Assembly: GCA_035541475.1 (NCBI GenBank)
Contig: DATKND010000089.1
Coordinates: 1-64,000 of the forward strand
DNA from: DASUFZ01 sp035541475
GTDB lineage: Bacteria; Myxococcota_A; UBA9160; SMWR01
Direction of reading: 5' to 3'
DNA length: 64,000 nt
Shown here piece after piece: positions 57,508 through 64,000 of this stretch. The translations under genes were made by a program, and so were the position numbers. Every line of letters begins with the position of its first letter. Position 1 is the stretch's first letter. Under the pieces are notes generated by a model. The model was not told where the DNA came from and did no database searches. It was given only the letters and a program-made list of their open reading frames with translations.

Positions 57508-58687
57508 GGCGTCTCCGAAGTCTGGCCTCGCGCTCTGGGGCGGCGGGTTCCGCCCGTTCTTCCTCGCGGCCGCGCTCTACGCGAGCGTGCTCGTGCCCGG
57601 ATGGGTCGCGATCTGGCTGGCGGTCGTGCCGGCTCCCGCGTGGCTCTGGCCCTCGGCGTGGCACGCGCACGAGATGCTCTTCGGGGTCGTCGCCGCCGCG
57701 ATCGCGGGCTTCCTGACGACGTCGGTGCCCGTGTGGACGAGCACGCGTGCGCTCGCGGGGGCTCCGCTCGCCGCGCTCTTCGCGATCTGGCTCGCCGGCC
57801 GTGTCGCGATGGTCTTCGCAGGACGCGTGAGCGCCGGGTTCGTCGCGGCGATCGATCTGGCCTTCCTGCCGGCTCTCGCGCTCGTGCTGGCGCGCGCGCT
57901 GGTGCCCGCGCGCCAGCCGCGGAACCTCGGGTTCCTGCCCGTGCTCGCCGCGCTCTGGCTCTGCAACGCAGCCGTGCACGCGCAGGCCCTCGGCTTCGCC
58001 TGGCCCGCGTCGCAGGCGCTCCGCCTCGCGGTCGATCTCGTGGTCGTGCTGATCGTCGTGATCGGTGGGCGCATCACGCCGGCCTTCACGCGCAATGCGC
58101 TCGCGCGCGAAGGGGTCGACGCGCCGGTGCGATCTCGCCCCTGGCTCGACCGCGCGGCGATCGCCGCCGCAGTGGCGCTCGCCGTCGCCGACCTTCTCGC
58201 TCCGCGCACGCGTGTGAGCGGAGTGGTCGCGGGTATCGCCGCCGTCGCGCTCGCGGGTCGCATGCTGCGGCTGGCAGACGCTCCGCACGGTCCGCGATCC
58301 GCTGCTCTGGTCGCTGCATGCGGGGCTCGCGTGGGTCGTGGCCGGCTTCGCGCTGGTCGCCGTCTCCGACCTCGCGGGTGCGCCGCCCTCGCAGGCCGGG
58401 CTTCACGCGCTCTCCGCGGGCGCGATGGGAGCGATGCTGCTCGCGGTCATGACGCGGTGGCGCTCGGCCACACCGGTCGCGCGCTCGTGCTGCCGCGCGG
58501 CGCGGTCATTTGTTATGTGCTCGTCCACCTCGGGGCGCTGCTGCGCGTCACGGCCACCGCGATGCCCGCCTCTCCGCCGGCCCTGCTCGTCGCCGCGGGA
58601 GTCTCGTGGGCGGGAGCCTTCGCGCTCTACGCCGCGCTCTACGCGCCGATCCTGTGCGCGCCGCGCGTCGACGGCCGGCCCGGCTGA
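57497..58687 (+). pseudogene. nnrS: NnrS family membrane protein, frame broken twice
   Basis: The first 258 codons give a good NnrS protein (FRPFFLAAALYASVLVPGWV, WHAHEMLFGVVAAAIAGFLT and a GRITPAFTRN segment). At 58268-58273 the frame shifts; the proper continuation (WQTLRTVRDPLLWSLHAGLA) is in the next frame. It returns to the first frame at 58455-58458, where TRVALGHTGR is restored by adding one G. The net change is zero, so the end is right but about 62 codons are wrong in the original frame. NnrS is a heme- and copper-containing membrane protein of nitric oxide stress. This is either decay or sequencing error. Confidence 0.85.
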
Positions 58688-58721
58688 GCCCCGCGACGCC
58701 ACTTCGCTACGTAAGCAGGAG

Positions 58722-59168
58722 ATGATGGGTGGTGCGCGTACTGTGGCGTGGTCTGCCGGCGCGGGGCTCGCGCTCGGCTGCTCCGGGCCGCTGATCCGCG
58801 ACATTCCGATGCTGCGGCCGGGCCATCCCACTTCGAGATCGAGCACGTCTCCCCGGTCCGCAGCCCGCAGTTCCGGCGCGCGGTGGGCAATCTGCTCGGA
58901 CCGCAGATCGAGCCCGGCAACCGCGTCGAGACGCTCGTGAACGGCGACCAGATCTTCCCGTCGATGCTGGCCGCGATCCGCGGCGCCCGGCGCTCGATCG
59001 ACCTCGAGTCGTACATCTACTGGAAGGGGGAGATCGGCGGAGCAGACGCGGATCTTCGAGCAGGAACTGCGCCGCTCGCAGCGCTTCCGCTACGAGGACT
59101 GGAAGCAGCTCTCCTGGTATCAGAAGGGCGTCGACTGGGTCGCGCGGGCGTTCCGCCGGGAGCTGTGA
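58722..59168 (+). pseudogene. Remnant of a phospholipase D/cardiolipin synthase-like gene
   Basis: Three pieces can be recognised. From ATG 58722 comes a lipoprotein-like leader (AGAGLALGCSGPLIRD). A one-base loss near 58828-58831 shifts the frame, after which HFEIEHVSPVRSPQFRRAVG and GNRVETLVNGDQIFPSMLAA read as the family N-terminus up to YIYWKGEIG. Then the gene jumps at about 59035-59045 to a typical C-terminus (QTRIFEQELRRSQRFRYEDW ending WVARAFRREL). More than 200 codons, including both H-x-K-x(4)-D motifs, are missing. It cannot be active. Confidence 0.75.
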
Positions 59169-59211
59169 TCGCCGGGACGGCGAGTGCGCGGCGCTCGACG
59201 GCACCCACCCG

Positions 59212-59868
59212 ATGCGACACAGTCCCGCCGGGATGGGACGACTTCGTCTGGCGCTCGCATGCGCGCTGCTGTCGACCTCGAGCGGATGCTCCGTCGCGCT
59301 GCTCGGGGCGTCTTTCGAGCCGCCGCGGGCCGCGCCCGTCTCGGTGTCGCGCGTCGCGTGGCTGGCTCCCGTGCAGGTCACGGATGCGCAGATCGCCGAT
59401 CGGAACGATCTCGAGCGCACCTTGGCCCCGTTGATCGCAACCTACACCCAGGACGCGAAGTATTTCCCGCGCGTGAACCTCCTCCCCGGGCACCCGGCCG
59501 ACGGCGACGTCGTGCTGCACTTCGAGTTCGACCAGTATCAGCTCCAGCGCCAGCCGCATCCGGCTGCTTTGCCTTTCTTTCTCTTCGGGCTCTACGGGCC
59601 CTACTGGGCCTTCGGGGGACCGGTCGACCGCGACGTCGCGATGCTCTCGGGTGGGCTTCGCATCGAGGACTCCGCGGGAAACGCGCTCGCGGATTCTCGC
59701 GGCCACTTCGAGGATACGCACGACGTGTCGGTTTACTCCATGGACCACGAGTTTGGTAATTCCATGAAGGCGCGCACGGACCTGGTGCGCGCGCTGCTCG
59801 ACGATGCGGTGGGCCAGCTCGCGCGCACGGGTGCGACAGGTGCGCCAACGCCCGGGTCCGGAGCGTGA
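59212..59868 (+). CDS. Hypothetical lipoprotein 1
   Basis: 218 residues. The signal peptide LRLALACALLSTSSGC gives a lipobox cysteine (Cys26 from the first ATG; ATG 59233, seven codons later, is an alternative start). A basic beta-rich domain follows (VSVSRVAWLAPVQVTDAQIA, VVLHFEFDQYQLQRQP), with a hydrophobic FFLFGLYGPYWAFGG stretch in the middle. I recognise no family. GTGA overlap with the next lipoprotein gene suggests they work together in the envelope. Confidence 0.72.
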   Translation: MRHSPAGMGRLRLALACALLSTSSGCSVALLGASFEPPRAAPVSVSRVAWLAPVQVTDAQIADRNDLERTLAPLIATYTQDAKYFPRVNLLPGHPADGDVVLHFEFDQYQLQRQPHPAALPFFLFGLYGPYWAFGGPVDRDVAMLSGGLRIEDSAGNALADSRGHFEDTHDVSVYSMDHEFGNSMKARTDLVRALLDDAVGQLARTGATGAPTPGSGA

Positions 59869-60509
59869 GACCGAAAGGAGTCGCCTGCCTCGGAATCGCG
59901 ACAGCGGTCGGGCTCTGCGGCTGCGTCACGTTTCGTCGCGGCGAGCTGCCCCACACCGCGTGGCCCGTCGCGGCGGCGCCGGCGAAGCATTCGGTCAGCG
60001 TGGTCGTAGCCCCCGACTCGATGACGACCAACGGAGTACCGGTCGACGTTCCGATCGCCTGGGTCTCGTCCGCCGGCGAGCGCATTCGCAAGACCTATGC
60101 GGACTCGGGCCTCTTCACCGCGCTTCTCGACGAAGACGAGCTCGCAGACCTGCGTTCCGAGGTGCACCTGTCGCAGATCAGCGAGTTCAGCAAACCGCTC
60201 TTCGCGCTCTGCAGCTTCACGGGCGCGCTCGTGCCGGTGAGAGGCGTCGATCGCTACACGATGCGGACCGAGCTGAAGAACGCGGAAGGCGACGTCCTGC
60301 TCTCGATCGAGAGATCCGAGACGGTGGTGACCTGGGTTCAGGCCTTCCTCGTCTTCGCCGTGCCCTTCCAGCCCAATATGCCGTTCTTTCATTACGACGT
60401 GAACGGCGCGCTCGCCAGCAAAATGGGCTTCTCGACGGAAGCGAAACGGCTGATGCGCGATCTCTCGCGGGCGACGCTCGACGAGGCGCACGCGAAGGGC
60501 GTGCTGTAG
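59865..60509 (+). CDS. Hypothetical lipoprotein 2
   Basis: 214 residues from GTG overlapping the previous stop. The leader KGVACLGIATAVGLCGC ends in a lipobox cysteine (about 20). The body resembles a secreted beta domain (VSVVVAPDSMTTNGVPVDVP, SSAGERIRKTYADSGLFTAL), with an internal hydrophobic stretch (VTWVQAFLVFAVPFQP) near residue 160. No known domain. It ends 6 bp from the convergent LLM gene. Codon use is ordinary for the genome. Confidence 0.72.
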   Translation: MRPKGVACLGIATAVGLCGCVTFRRGELPHTAWPVAAAPAKHSVSVVVAPDSMTTNGVPVDVPIAWVSSAGERIRKTYADSGLFTALLDEDELADLRSEVHLSQISEFSKPLFALCSFTGALVPVRGVDRYTMRTELKNAEGDVLLSIERSETVVTWVQAFLVFAVPFQPNMPFFHYDVNGALASKMGFSTEAKRLMRDLSRATLDEAHAKGVL

Positions 60510-60515
60510 GCCGGT

Positions 60516-61613
60516 CTACGAGAGCGCCGGGATCACCTTCTCGCCGAGCAGCTCGATCGACCGCATCACCGCGCGGTGCGGGATCTTGTAGGGGTTCACC
60601 AGGCACAAGAGCATGTCGCAGCCGGACGCCGCGTAGCGCTGGCCGATCTCGATGCAGCGCGCGGGGTCGCCGACCATCGCCGCGCCCGAGTCGCGGATGT
60701 AGTCGAAGTTCATCTGGTCGAGGCCGCCGCTGTCGCGAGCGGTCTTCATGTCGCCGGCGTAGGCGTAGTTGCCGAGGTCCTTGCCGGCCTGCCAGTCCGC
60801 GACCGCGGCGATCTGCTTCGCGCCGACGATCGGGTACCAGACCATCGACTCGGCGGCCTCGGAGAATGCTCGCTCGTTCGTGTCGGCGCAGTGGACCATG
60901 GTGAAGGTGGCGGCCTGGTCGTTCATGAACTTGCCGACCGGCTGCTTGCACTGCGCGATGCCGGCGCGGTAGGCGTCGACCTTCTCCTTGAACGATTCGG
61001 GCGGCAGGCCCACCGCGAACGAGCAGAGCCCGATGCCGAGACGACCCATTTCGGTGTGGCCCTCGAGCGACGTCGTGGCTCCCCAGATCGGCGGGTGCGG
61101 CTGCTGGAGCGGCTTCGGCAGCACGCGCCGTCGCGGGATCGACCAGTATTTGCCCTTCAGTTCCACCTCGTCGTTCGTCCAGCAGTCGACGACGTGCCCG
61201 AGCGCCTCGCGCCACATCGGCCGCGTCTCCCTCGGGTCGATGCCGAAGCCCTCGAGCTCGAGGCGCGTGGCCGAGCGGCCGGTGCCGAACTCGACGCGGC
61301 CGTCGGAGAGCAGGTCGAGCACGGCGACCGACTCGGCGGTCCGCACCGGGTGGTTGTAGGGGCGCGGCAGCAGACGCACGCCGTAGCCGATGCGCATCGT
61401 CGAGGTCTTCGCCGCGATGTGTCCGTAGAGCACCTCGGGGTTCGAGCAGTGCGAGTACTCCTCGAGGAAGTGGTGCTCGACGGTCCAGAAGCTGTGGAAG
61501 CCCGCCTGTTCGCCGAGCACCGCCTGCTCCACCACCTCCTTGTACGCGCGGTGTTCGCTGTCGCGCAGCCACGGGCGCGCCACGGGGATCTCGTAGAACA
61601 GGGCGACCTTCAT
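60516..61613 (-). CDS. LLM-class flavin-dependent oxidoreductase A
   Basis: 365 residues. KVALFYEIPVARPWLRDSEH, WTVEHHFLEEYSHCSNPEVL, MRIGYGVRLLPRPYNHPVRT and VEFGTGRSATRLELEGFGID define a luciferase-like monooxygenase. The gene at 62212 encodes a close relative with the same landmarks. The ATG at 61613 overlaps the TetR stop (ATGA). FMN or F420 is the likely cofactor; its substrate, and how it differs from copy B, are unknown. Confidence 0.92.
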   Translation of the reverse strand: MKVALFYEIPVARPWLRDSEHRAYKEVVEQAVLGEQAGFHSFWTVEHHFLEEYSHCSNPEVLYGHIAAKTSTMRIGYGVRLLPRPYNHPVRTAESVAVLDLLSDGRVEFGTGRSATRLELEGFGIDPRETRPMWREALGHVVDCWTNDEVELKGKYWSIPRRRVLPKPLQQPHPPIWGATTSLEGHTEMGRLGIGLCSFAVGLPPESFKEKVDAYRAGIAQCKQPVGKFMNDQAATFTMVHCADTNERAFSEAAESMVWYPIVGAKQIAAVADWQAGKDLGNYAYAGDMKTARDSGGLDQMNFDYIRDSGAAMVGDPARCIEIGQRYAASGCDMLLCLVNPYKIPHRAVMRSIELLGEKVIPALS

Positions 61614-62215
61614 CGGGACTCCTTCCGTGCAGCGGCGCCGGAAAGGAGCCGTGCGGCCGCGAGCAGGCGCTCTCGCAGCGGGTAGTCGCTGCGCGAGACC
61701 CAGTTGATCAGGATGCCGGTGTAGGTGGCGACGGCCATGTCGGCGAGGAAGTCGCGCTCGCTGCGGTCGCCGCTGCCGGCGAAGAGCGCGGCGAAGGCCT
61801 CGTGCAGGCGGCGGTCCTCGGCGTTGTCGACCTGCGAGACCCGGATCCACTCGAGGATCAGCTCGCGCGCGAGCGGTCGCGAGCCGGCCTCCGCCTCGGC
61901 CGCCGCGCTCTCGAAGAAGCGCGCGAGCCGCTCGCGCGGCGTGGCTCCCGCGCCGCGCGCCTCGCCGAGGATCTGCATCAGGCGCGCGAGCGAGTCGCGC
62001 GCGAGCTCCTCGATCAGGTGCTGCTTGGTCGGGAAGTGGTTGTAGAAGGTCTTCTCCGCGACGTCCGCGGCGTCGGCGATCTCGAGCGCGGTGGTGTCGG
62101 AGAACCCCTGGCGCTCGAAGAGCGCGGTCGCGGCGCGCGCGATGCGGTCGTGCACCTCGCGCTTGCGGCGCTCGCGCCGCGTCTCGCCGTTCCCGTGCTG
62201 GACCATTGCGCTCAT
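61610..62215 (-). CDS. TetR-family transcriptional regulator
   Basis: 201 residues. The HTH covers about residues 15-60 (AATALFERQGFSDTTALEIA, then ADVAEKTFYNHFPTKQHLIE). The ligand domain follows with LARELILEWIRVSQVDNAED. It sits between two LLM genes, overlapping both by 4 bp (ATGA on either side), so all three form one translationally coupled unit and the regulator is probably autoregulated. The inverted repeat at 63323-63357 is its best candidate operator. Confidence 0.93.
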   Translation of the reverse strand: MSAMVQHGNGETRRERRKREVHDRIARAATALFERQGFSDTTALEIADAADVAEKTFYNHFPTKQHLIEELARDSLARLMQILGEARGAGATPRERLARFFESAAAEAEAGSRPLARELILEWIRVSQVDNAEDRRLHEAFAALFAGSGDRSERDFLADMAVATYTGILINWVSRSDYPLRERLLAAARLLSGAAARKESR

Positions 62216-63321
62216 CGGGGATCGAAGTGAGGAATCACGTGCTTCCCCATCAGCTCGATCGTCTGCATCACGTGCTCGTGCGAGATGCGGTACGGGTTCA
62301 CGAGGCAGAGCAGCAGATCGGCGCCGGTGGCCTCGTACGCGCGGCAGCGCCGCAGCACCTCGTCGGGGTCGCCGCAGACGCAGGCGTTCATCTCGCGCAG
62401 GATGTCGAAGGTGAGCTTCTCGTGGAGCCCGCCCTCGACGATCTGCTGCGCGCCCGTCAGGTACTCGTAGCTGCCGAGCTCGCGCTTCTCCTCCTGGAGC
62501 CAGCGCGCGACCGACGACACCAGCTCGGCGCTGCGCTTCGGGTACCACTCGAACGACTCGCGCGCGATCGCGTAGCTCTCGCGCGCGGTCGGCGCGCAGT
62601 TGACCAAGGTGAAGGCGGCGGCGCGGTCGTTCACGAAGCCGGCGAGCGGCTGCTTGCACTCCGCGATGCCGGCGCGGTAGATCGCGATCCGCTTGGCCAG
62701 CTCCTCCGGCGGCGTGCCGACCGTGAAGGAGAGCAGGCCGAGCCCGAGGCGGCCCATGATCGCGTGGCCCTCCTCGCTGCCGGTCGCCGCCCACACCGGC
62801 GGGTGTGGCTGCTGGAGCGGCTTCGGCAGCACGCGGCGCCTCGGCATCGACCAGTGCTTCCCCTGGAATTCGTACTCGTCGTGCGTCCAGCAGCCGACCA
62901 CGTGCTCGAGCGCCTCGCGCCACATGCCGCGCGTGTCGTCGGGCCGGATGCCGAAGCCCTCGAGCTCGGTGCGCGTGGTCGAGCGGCCGGTGCCGAAGTC
63001 GACGCGGCCTCCGGAGACGAGGTCGAGCACCGCGACCGACTCGGCCGTGCGCACGGGATGGTTGTACGGCTTCGGCAGCAGGCGCACGCCGTAGCCGATG
63101 CGCATCGTCTTCGTGCGCGCGGCGATCGCGCCGTAGAGCACCTCGGGATTCGAGCAGTGCGAGAACTCCTCGAGGAAGTGGTGCTCGACGGTCCAGAACG
63201 CGCGGAAGCCCATCTTCTCGCCGAGGACCGCCTGCTCGATCGTGTGCTGGTAGGCCTCGTACTCGGCGGACGGCGACCAGGGCCTAGGGACCGGGATCTC
63301 GTAGAAGAGCGCGAACTGCAC
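62212..63321 (-). CDS. LLM-class flavin-dependent oxidoreductase B
   Basis: 369 residues starting at GTG 63321 with GGAGG 4 nt upstream. QFALFYEIPVPRPWSPSAEY, WTVEHHFLEEFSHCSNPEVL, MRIGYGVRLLPKPYNHPVRT and VDFGTGRSTTRTELEGFGIR show it is a paralogue of the gene at 60516. The two differ mainly in the C-terminal half (GAQQIVEGGLHEKLTF here). It is the first gene of the LLM-TetR-LLM unit. Confidence 0.92.
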   Translation of the reverse strand: MQFALFYEIPVPRPWSPSAEYEAYQHTIEQAVLGEKMGFRAFWTVEHHFLEEFSHCSNPEVLYGAIAARTKTMRIGYGVRLLPKPYNHPVRTAESVAVLDLVSGGRVDFGTGRSTTRTELEGFGIRPDDTRGMWREALEHVVGCWTHDEYEFQGKHWSMPRRRVLPKPLQQPHPPVWAATGSEEGHAIMGRLGLGLLSFTVGTPPEELAKRIAIYRAGIAECKQPLAGFVNDRAAAFTLVNCAPTARESYAIARESFEWYPKRSAELVSSVARWLQEEKRELGSYEYLTGAQQIVEGGLHEKLTFDILREMNACVCGDPDEVLRRCRAYEATGADLLLCLVNPYRISHEHVMQTIELMGKHVIPHFDPR

Positions 63322-63322
63322 G

Positions 63323-63357
63323 GCGCCTCCGATCGCCTCAAGAAGAATGGGAGGCGC
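63323..63357. promoter_or_regulatory. Inverted repeat before the LLM-TetR-LLM unit
   Basis: GCGCCTCC (63323-63330) and GGAGGCGC (63350-63357) are perfect inverted copies 19 nt apart. The left arm covers the ribosome site of the first gene. Suitable for a TetR dimer or for an mRNA hairpin that hides the ribosome site. Confidence 0.38.
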
Positions 63358-63374
63358 AAACTACTACAGGTGGC

Positions 63375-63404
63375 TTGACGGGTAAAGCCGGCTGTAACGA
63401 TACT
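63375..63404 (+). promoter_or_regulatory. Sigma-70-like promoter for the D-aminoacylase gene
   Basis: TTGACG (63375-63380, 5 of 6 consensus) and GATACT (63399-63404, 4 of 6) are 18 nt apart. AGCCGGCT, a perfect 8-bp palindrome, lies in the spacer. The start codon is 32 bp downstream, behind GGAGGAGG. Confidence 0.45.
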
Positions 63405-63435
63405 GAGCTGCGCAACGAGCGGAGGAGGACGCGAG

Positions 63436-64000
63436 ATGGCCTTCGATCTCTTGATCCGGGATGCGCGCGTGGTCGACGGCACCGGCATGCCCGCCTTCGC
63501 CGCGGACGTCGCGGTGTCGGGCTCGCGCATCGCGCGCATCGGCCGCATCCGCGAGCGCGCGCGGCGCGTGGTCGACGCGGGCGGGCGCGTGCTCGCGCCG
63601 GGCTTCATCGACGTGCACACACACTACGACGTGCAGCTCGACTGGGATCCGCTCGCGACACCGTCGTGCTGGCACGGCGTGACGACCGTCGTCACGGGCA
63701 ACTGCGGCTTTACGCTAGCGCCCGCGAAGCCCGAGGACGTGCCGTGGCTCGCGGCCATGCTCTCGCGCGTCGAGGGCATGCCGGCGGCCGCGCTCGCCGA
63801 GGGCTTCCGCTTCGCCGGCGGCGGCTTCGGCGACTTCTGGAAGCGACACGAGGGCGCGCTCGGCGTGAATGCGGGCTCGTACGTCGGGCACTGCGCGGTG
63901 CGGCGCTACGTGATGGGAGAAGCCGCGTCGGAGCGCGCCGCGACGGCGGTCGAGATCGCGGCGATGCAGGAGCTCGTGCGCGCGGCGATGCGCGAGGGCG
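63436..64000 (+). CDS. D-aminoacylase-type amidohydrolase, N-terminal part (runs off window)
   Basis: 188 complete codons are visible. FDLLIRDARVVDGTGMPAFA is the usual start, with the metal ligands in GFIDVHTHYDVQLDWDP (H-x-H) and the later GVTTVVTGNCGFTLAPAKPE, typical of N-acyl-D-amino-acid deacylases (amidohydrolase 3). VGHCAVRRYVMG continues the core. It is likely to hydrolyse N-acylated amino acids or a related amide. Strong ribosome site GGAGGAGG upstream. The gene continues past base 64000. Confidence 0.9.
   Translation, partial: MAFDLLIRDARVVDGTGMPAFAADVAVSGSRIARIGRIRERARRVVDAGGRVLAPGFIDVHTHYDVQLDWDPLATPSCWHGVTTVVTGNCGFTLAPAKPEDVPWLAAMLSRVEGMPAAALAEGFRFAGGGFGDFWKRHEGALGVNAGSYVGHCAVRRYVMGEAASERAATAVEIAAMQELVRAAMREG

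Overview
This window comes from a Gram-negative bacterium with very high GC content (roughly 70 percent by eye). Outer-membrane and envelope genes (an MlaA-type lipoprotein, AcvB/VirJ, several lipoproteins, a PilZ protein) rule out a typical actinobacterium. The enzyme set is nevertheless actinobacterium-like: CaiB, LLM/F420-type oxidoreductases, many SDRs, a FadD17-like ligase, Baeyer-Villiger-type monooxygenases and DUF1214. An environmental deltaproteobacterial lineage (Myxococcota, Desulfobacterota or Binatota-like) is my inference, not something the sequence proves. I see no rRNA, tRNA, CRISPR array, insertion sequence or prophage.

Layout. 1-4.1 kb: end of a carboxylesterase, a CaiB-family CoA transferase/racemase, a LuxR-type regulator and an ACT-domain regulator. 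4.1-4.5 kb: the only long gene-free stretch, with potential RNA structure ending in a strong hairpin. 4.5-6.3 kb: YhbY, a VTT/DedA-like membrane protein and a MerR-TPR fusion. 6.3-9.8 kb: divergent Ku and LigD, a complete two-protein bacterial NHEJ system. 9.8-15.5 kb: a MalY-like aminotransferase with an extra N-terminal domain, then four tightly coupled genes (papain/C39-like peptidase, RimK-like ATP-grasp ligase, GCS2 ligase, N-formylglutamate amidohydrolase) that look like an amidoligase-based peptide or metabolite pathway. 15.5-25.7 kb: GST, an alpha/beta hydrolase, phosphotransferase, NTF2-like protein, acyl-CoA synthetase, phosphotriesterase-like protein, then AcvB converging on MprF, a candidate synthesis/hydrolysis pair for lysyl-phosphatidylglycerol.

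25.7-45 kb is a catabolic-looking block: PhyH dioxygenase, amidohydrolase, LLM oxidoreductases, five SDRs, DUF1214, sulfotransferase, FMN reductase, DUF1345, two dihydrodipicolinate-reductase-like paralogues, MarR, SGNH hydrolase, zinc alcohol dehydrogenase and enoyl-CoA hydratase. The mix suggests handling of lipid, terpenoid or steroid-like CoA thioesters and xenobiotics, but no single pathway can be closed. 45-52 kb: PilZ, two divergent flavin monooxygenases around a palindrome, an MFS exporter, a PQQ dehydrogenase with its own cytochrome domain, and LysR. 52.8-58.7 kb: an MlaA-alpha/beta hydrolase fusion, an amidohydrolase, a GH20 enzyme and a frameshifted NnrS. 58.7-60.5 kb: a remnant phospholipase D/cardiolipin synthase and two coupled lipoproteins. 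60.5-63.3 kb: a TetR gene between two paralogous LLM genes. 63.4 kb to the edge: the start of a D-aminoacylase-type amidohydrolase.

Gene packing is extreme. Many neighbours share 4-base start/stop overlaps (ATGA, GTGA and apparently CTGA). Three convergent pairs share a CTAG that serves as the stop codon of both genes. Three genes appear to start at CTG.
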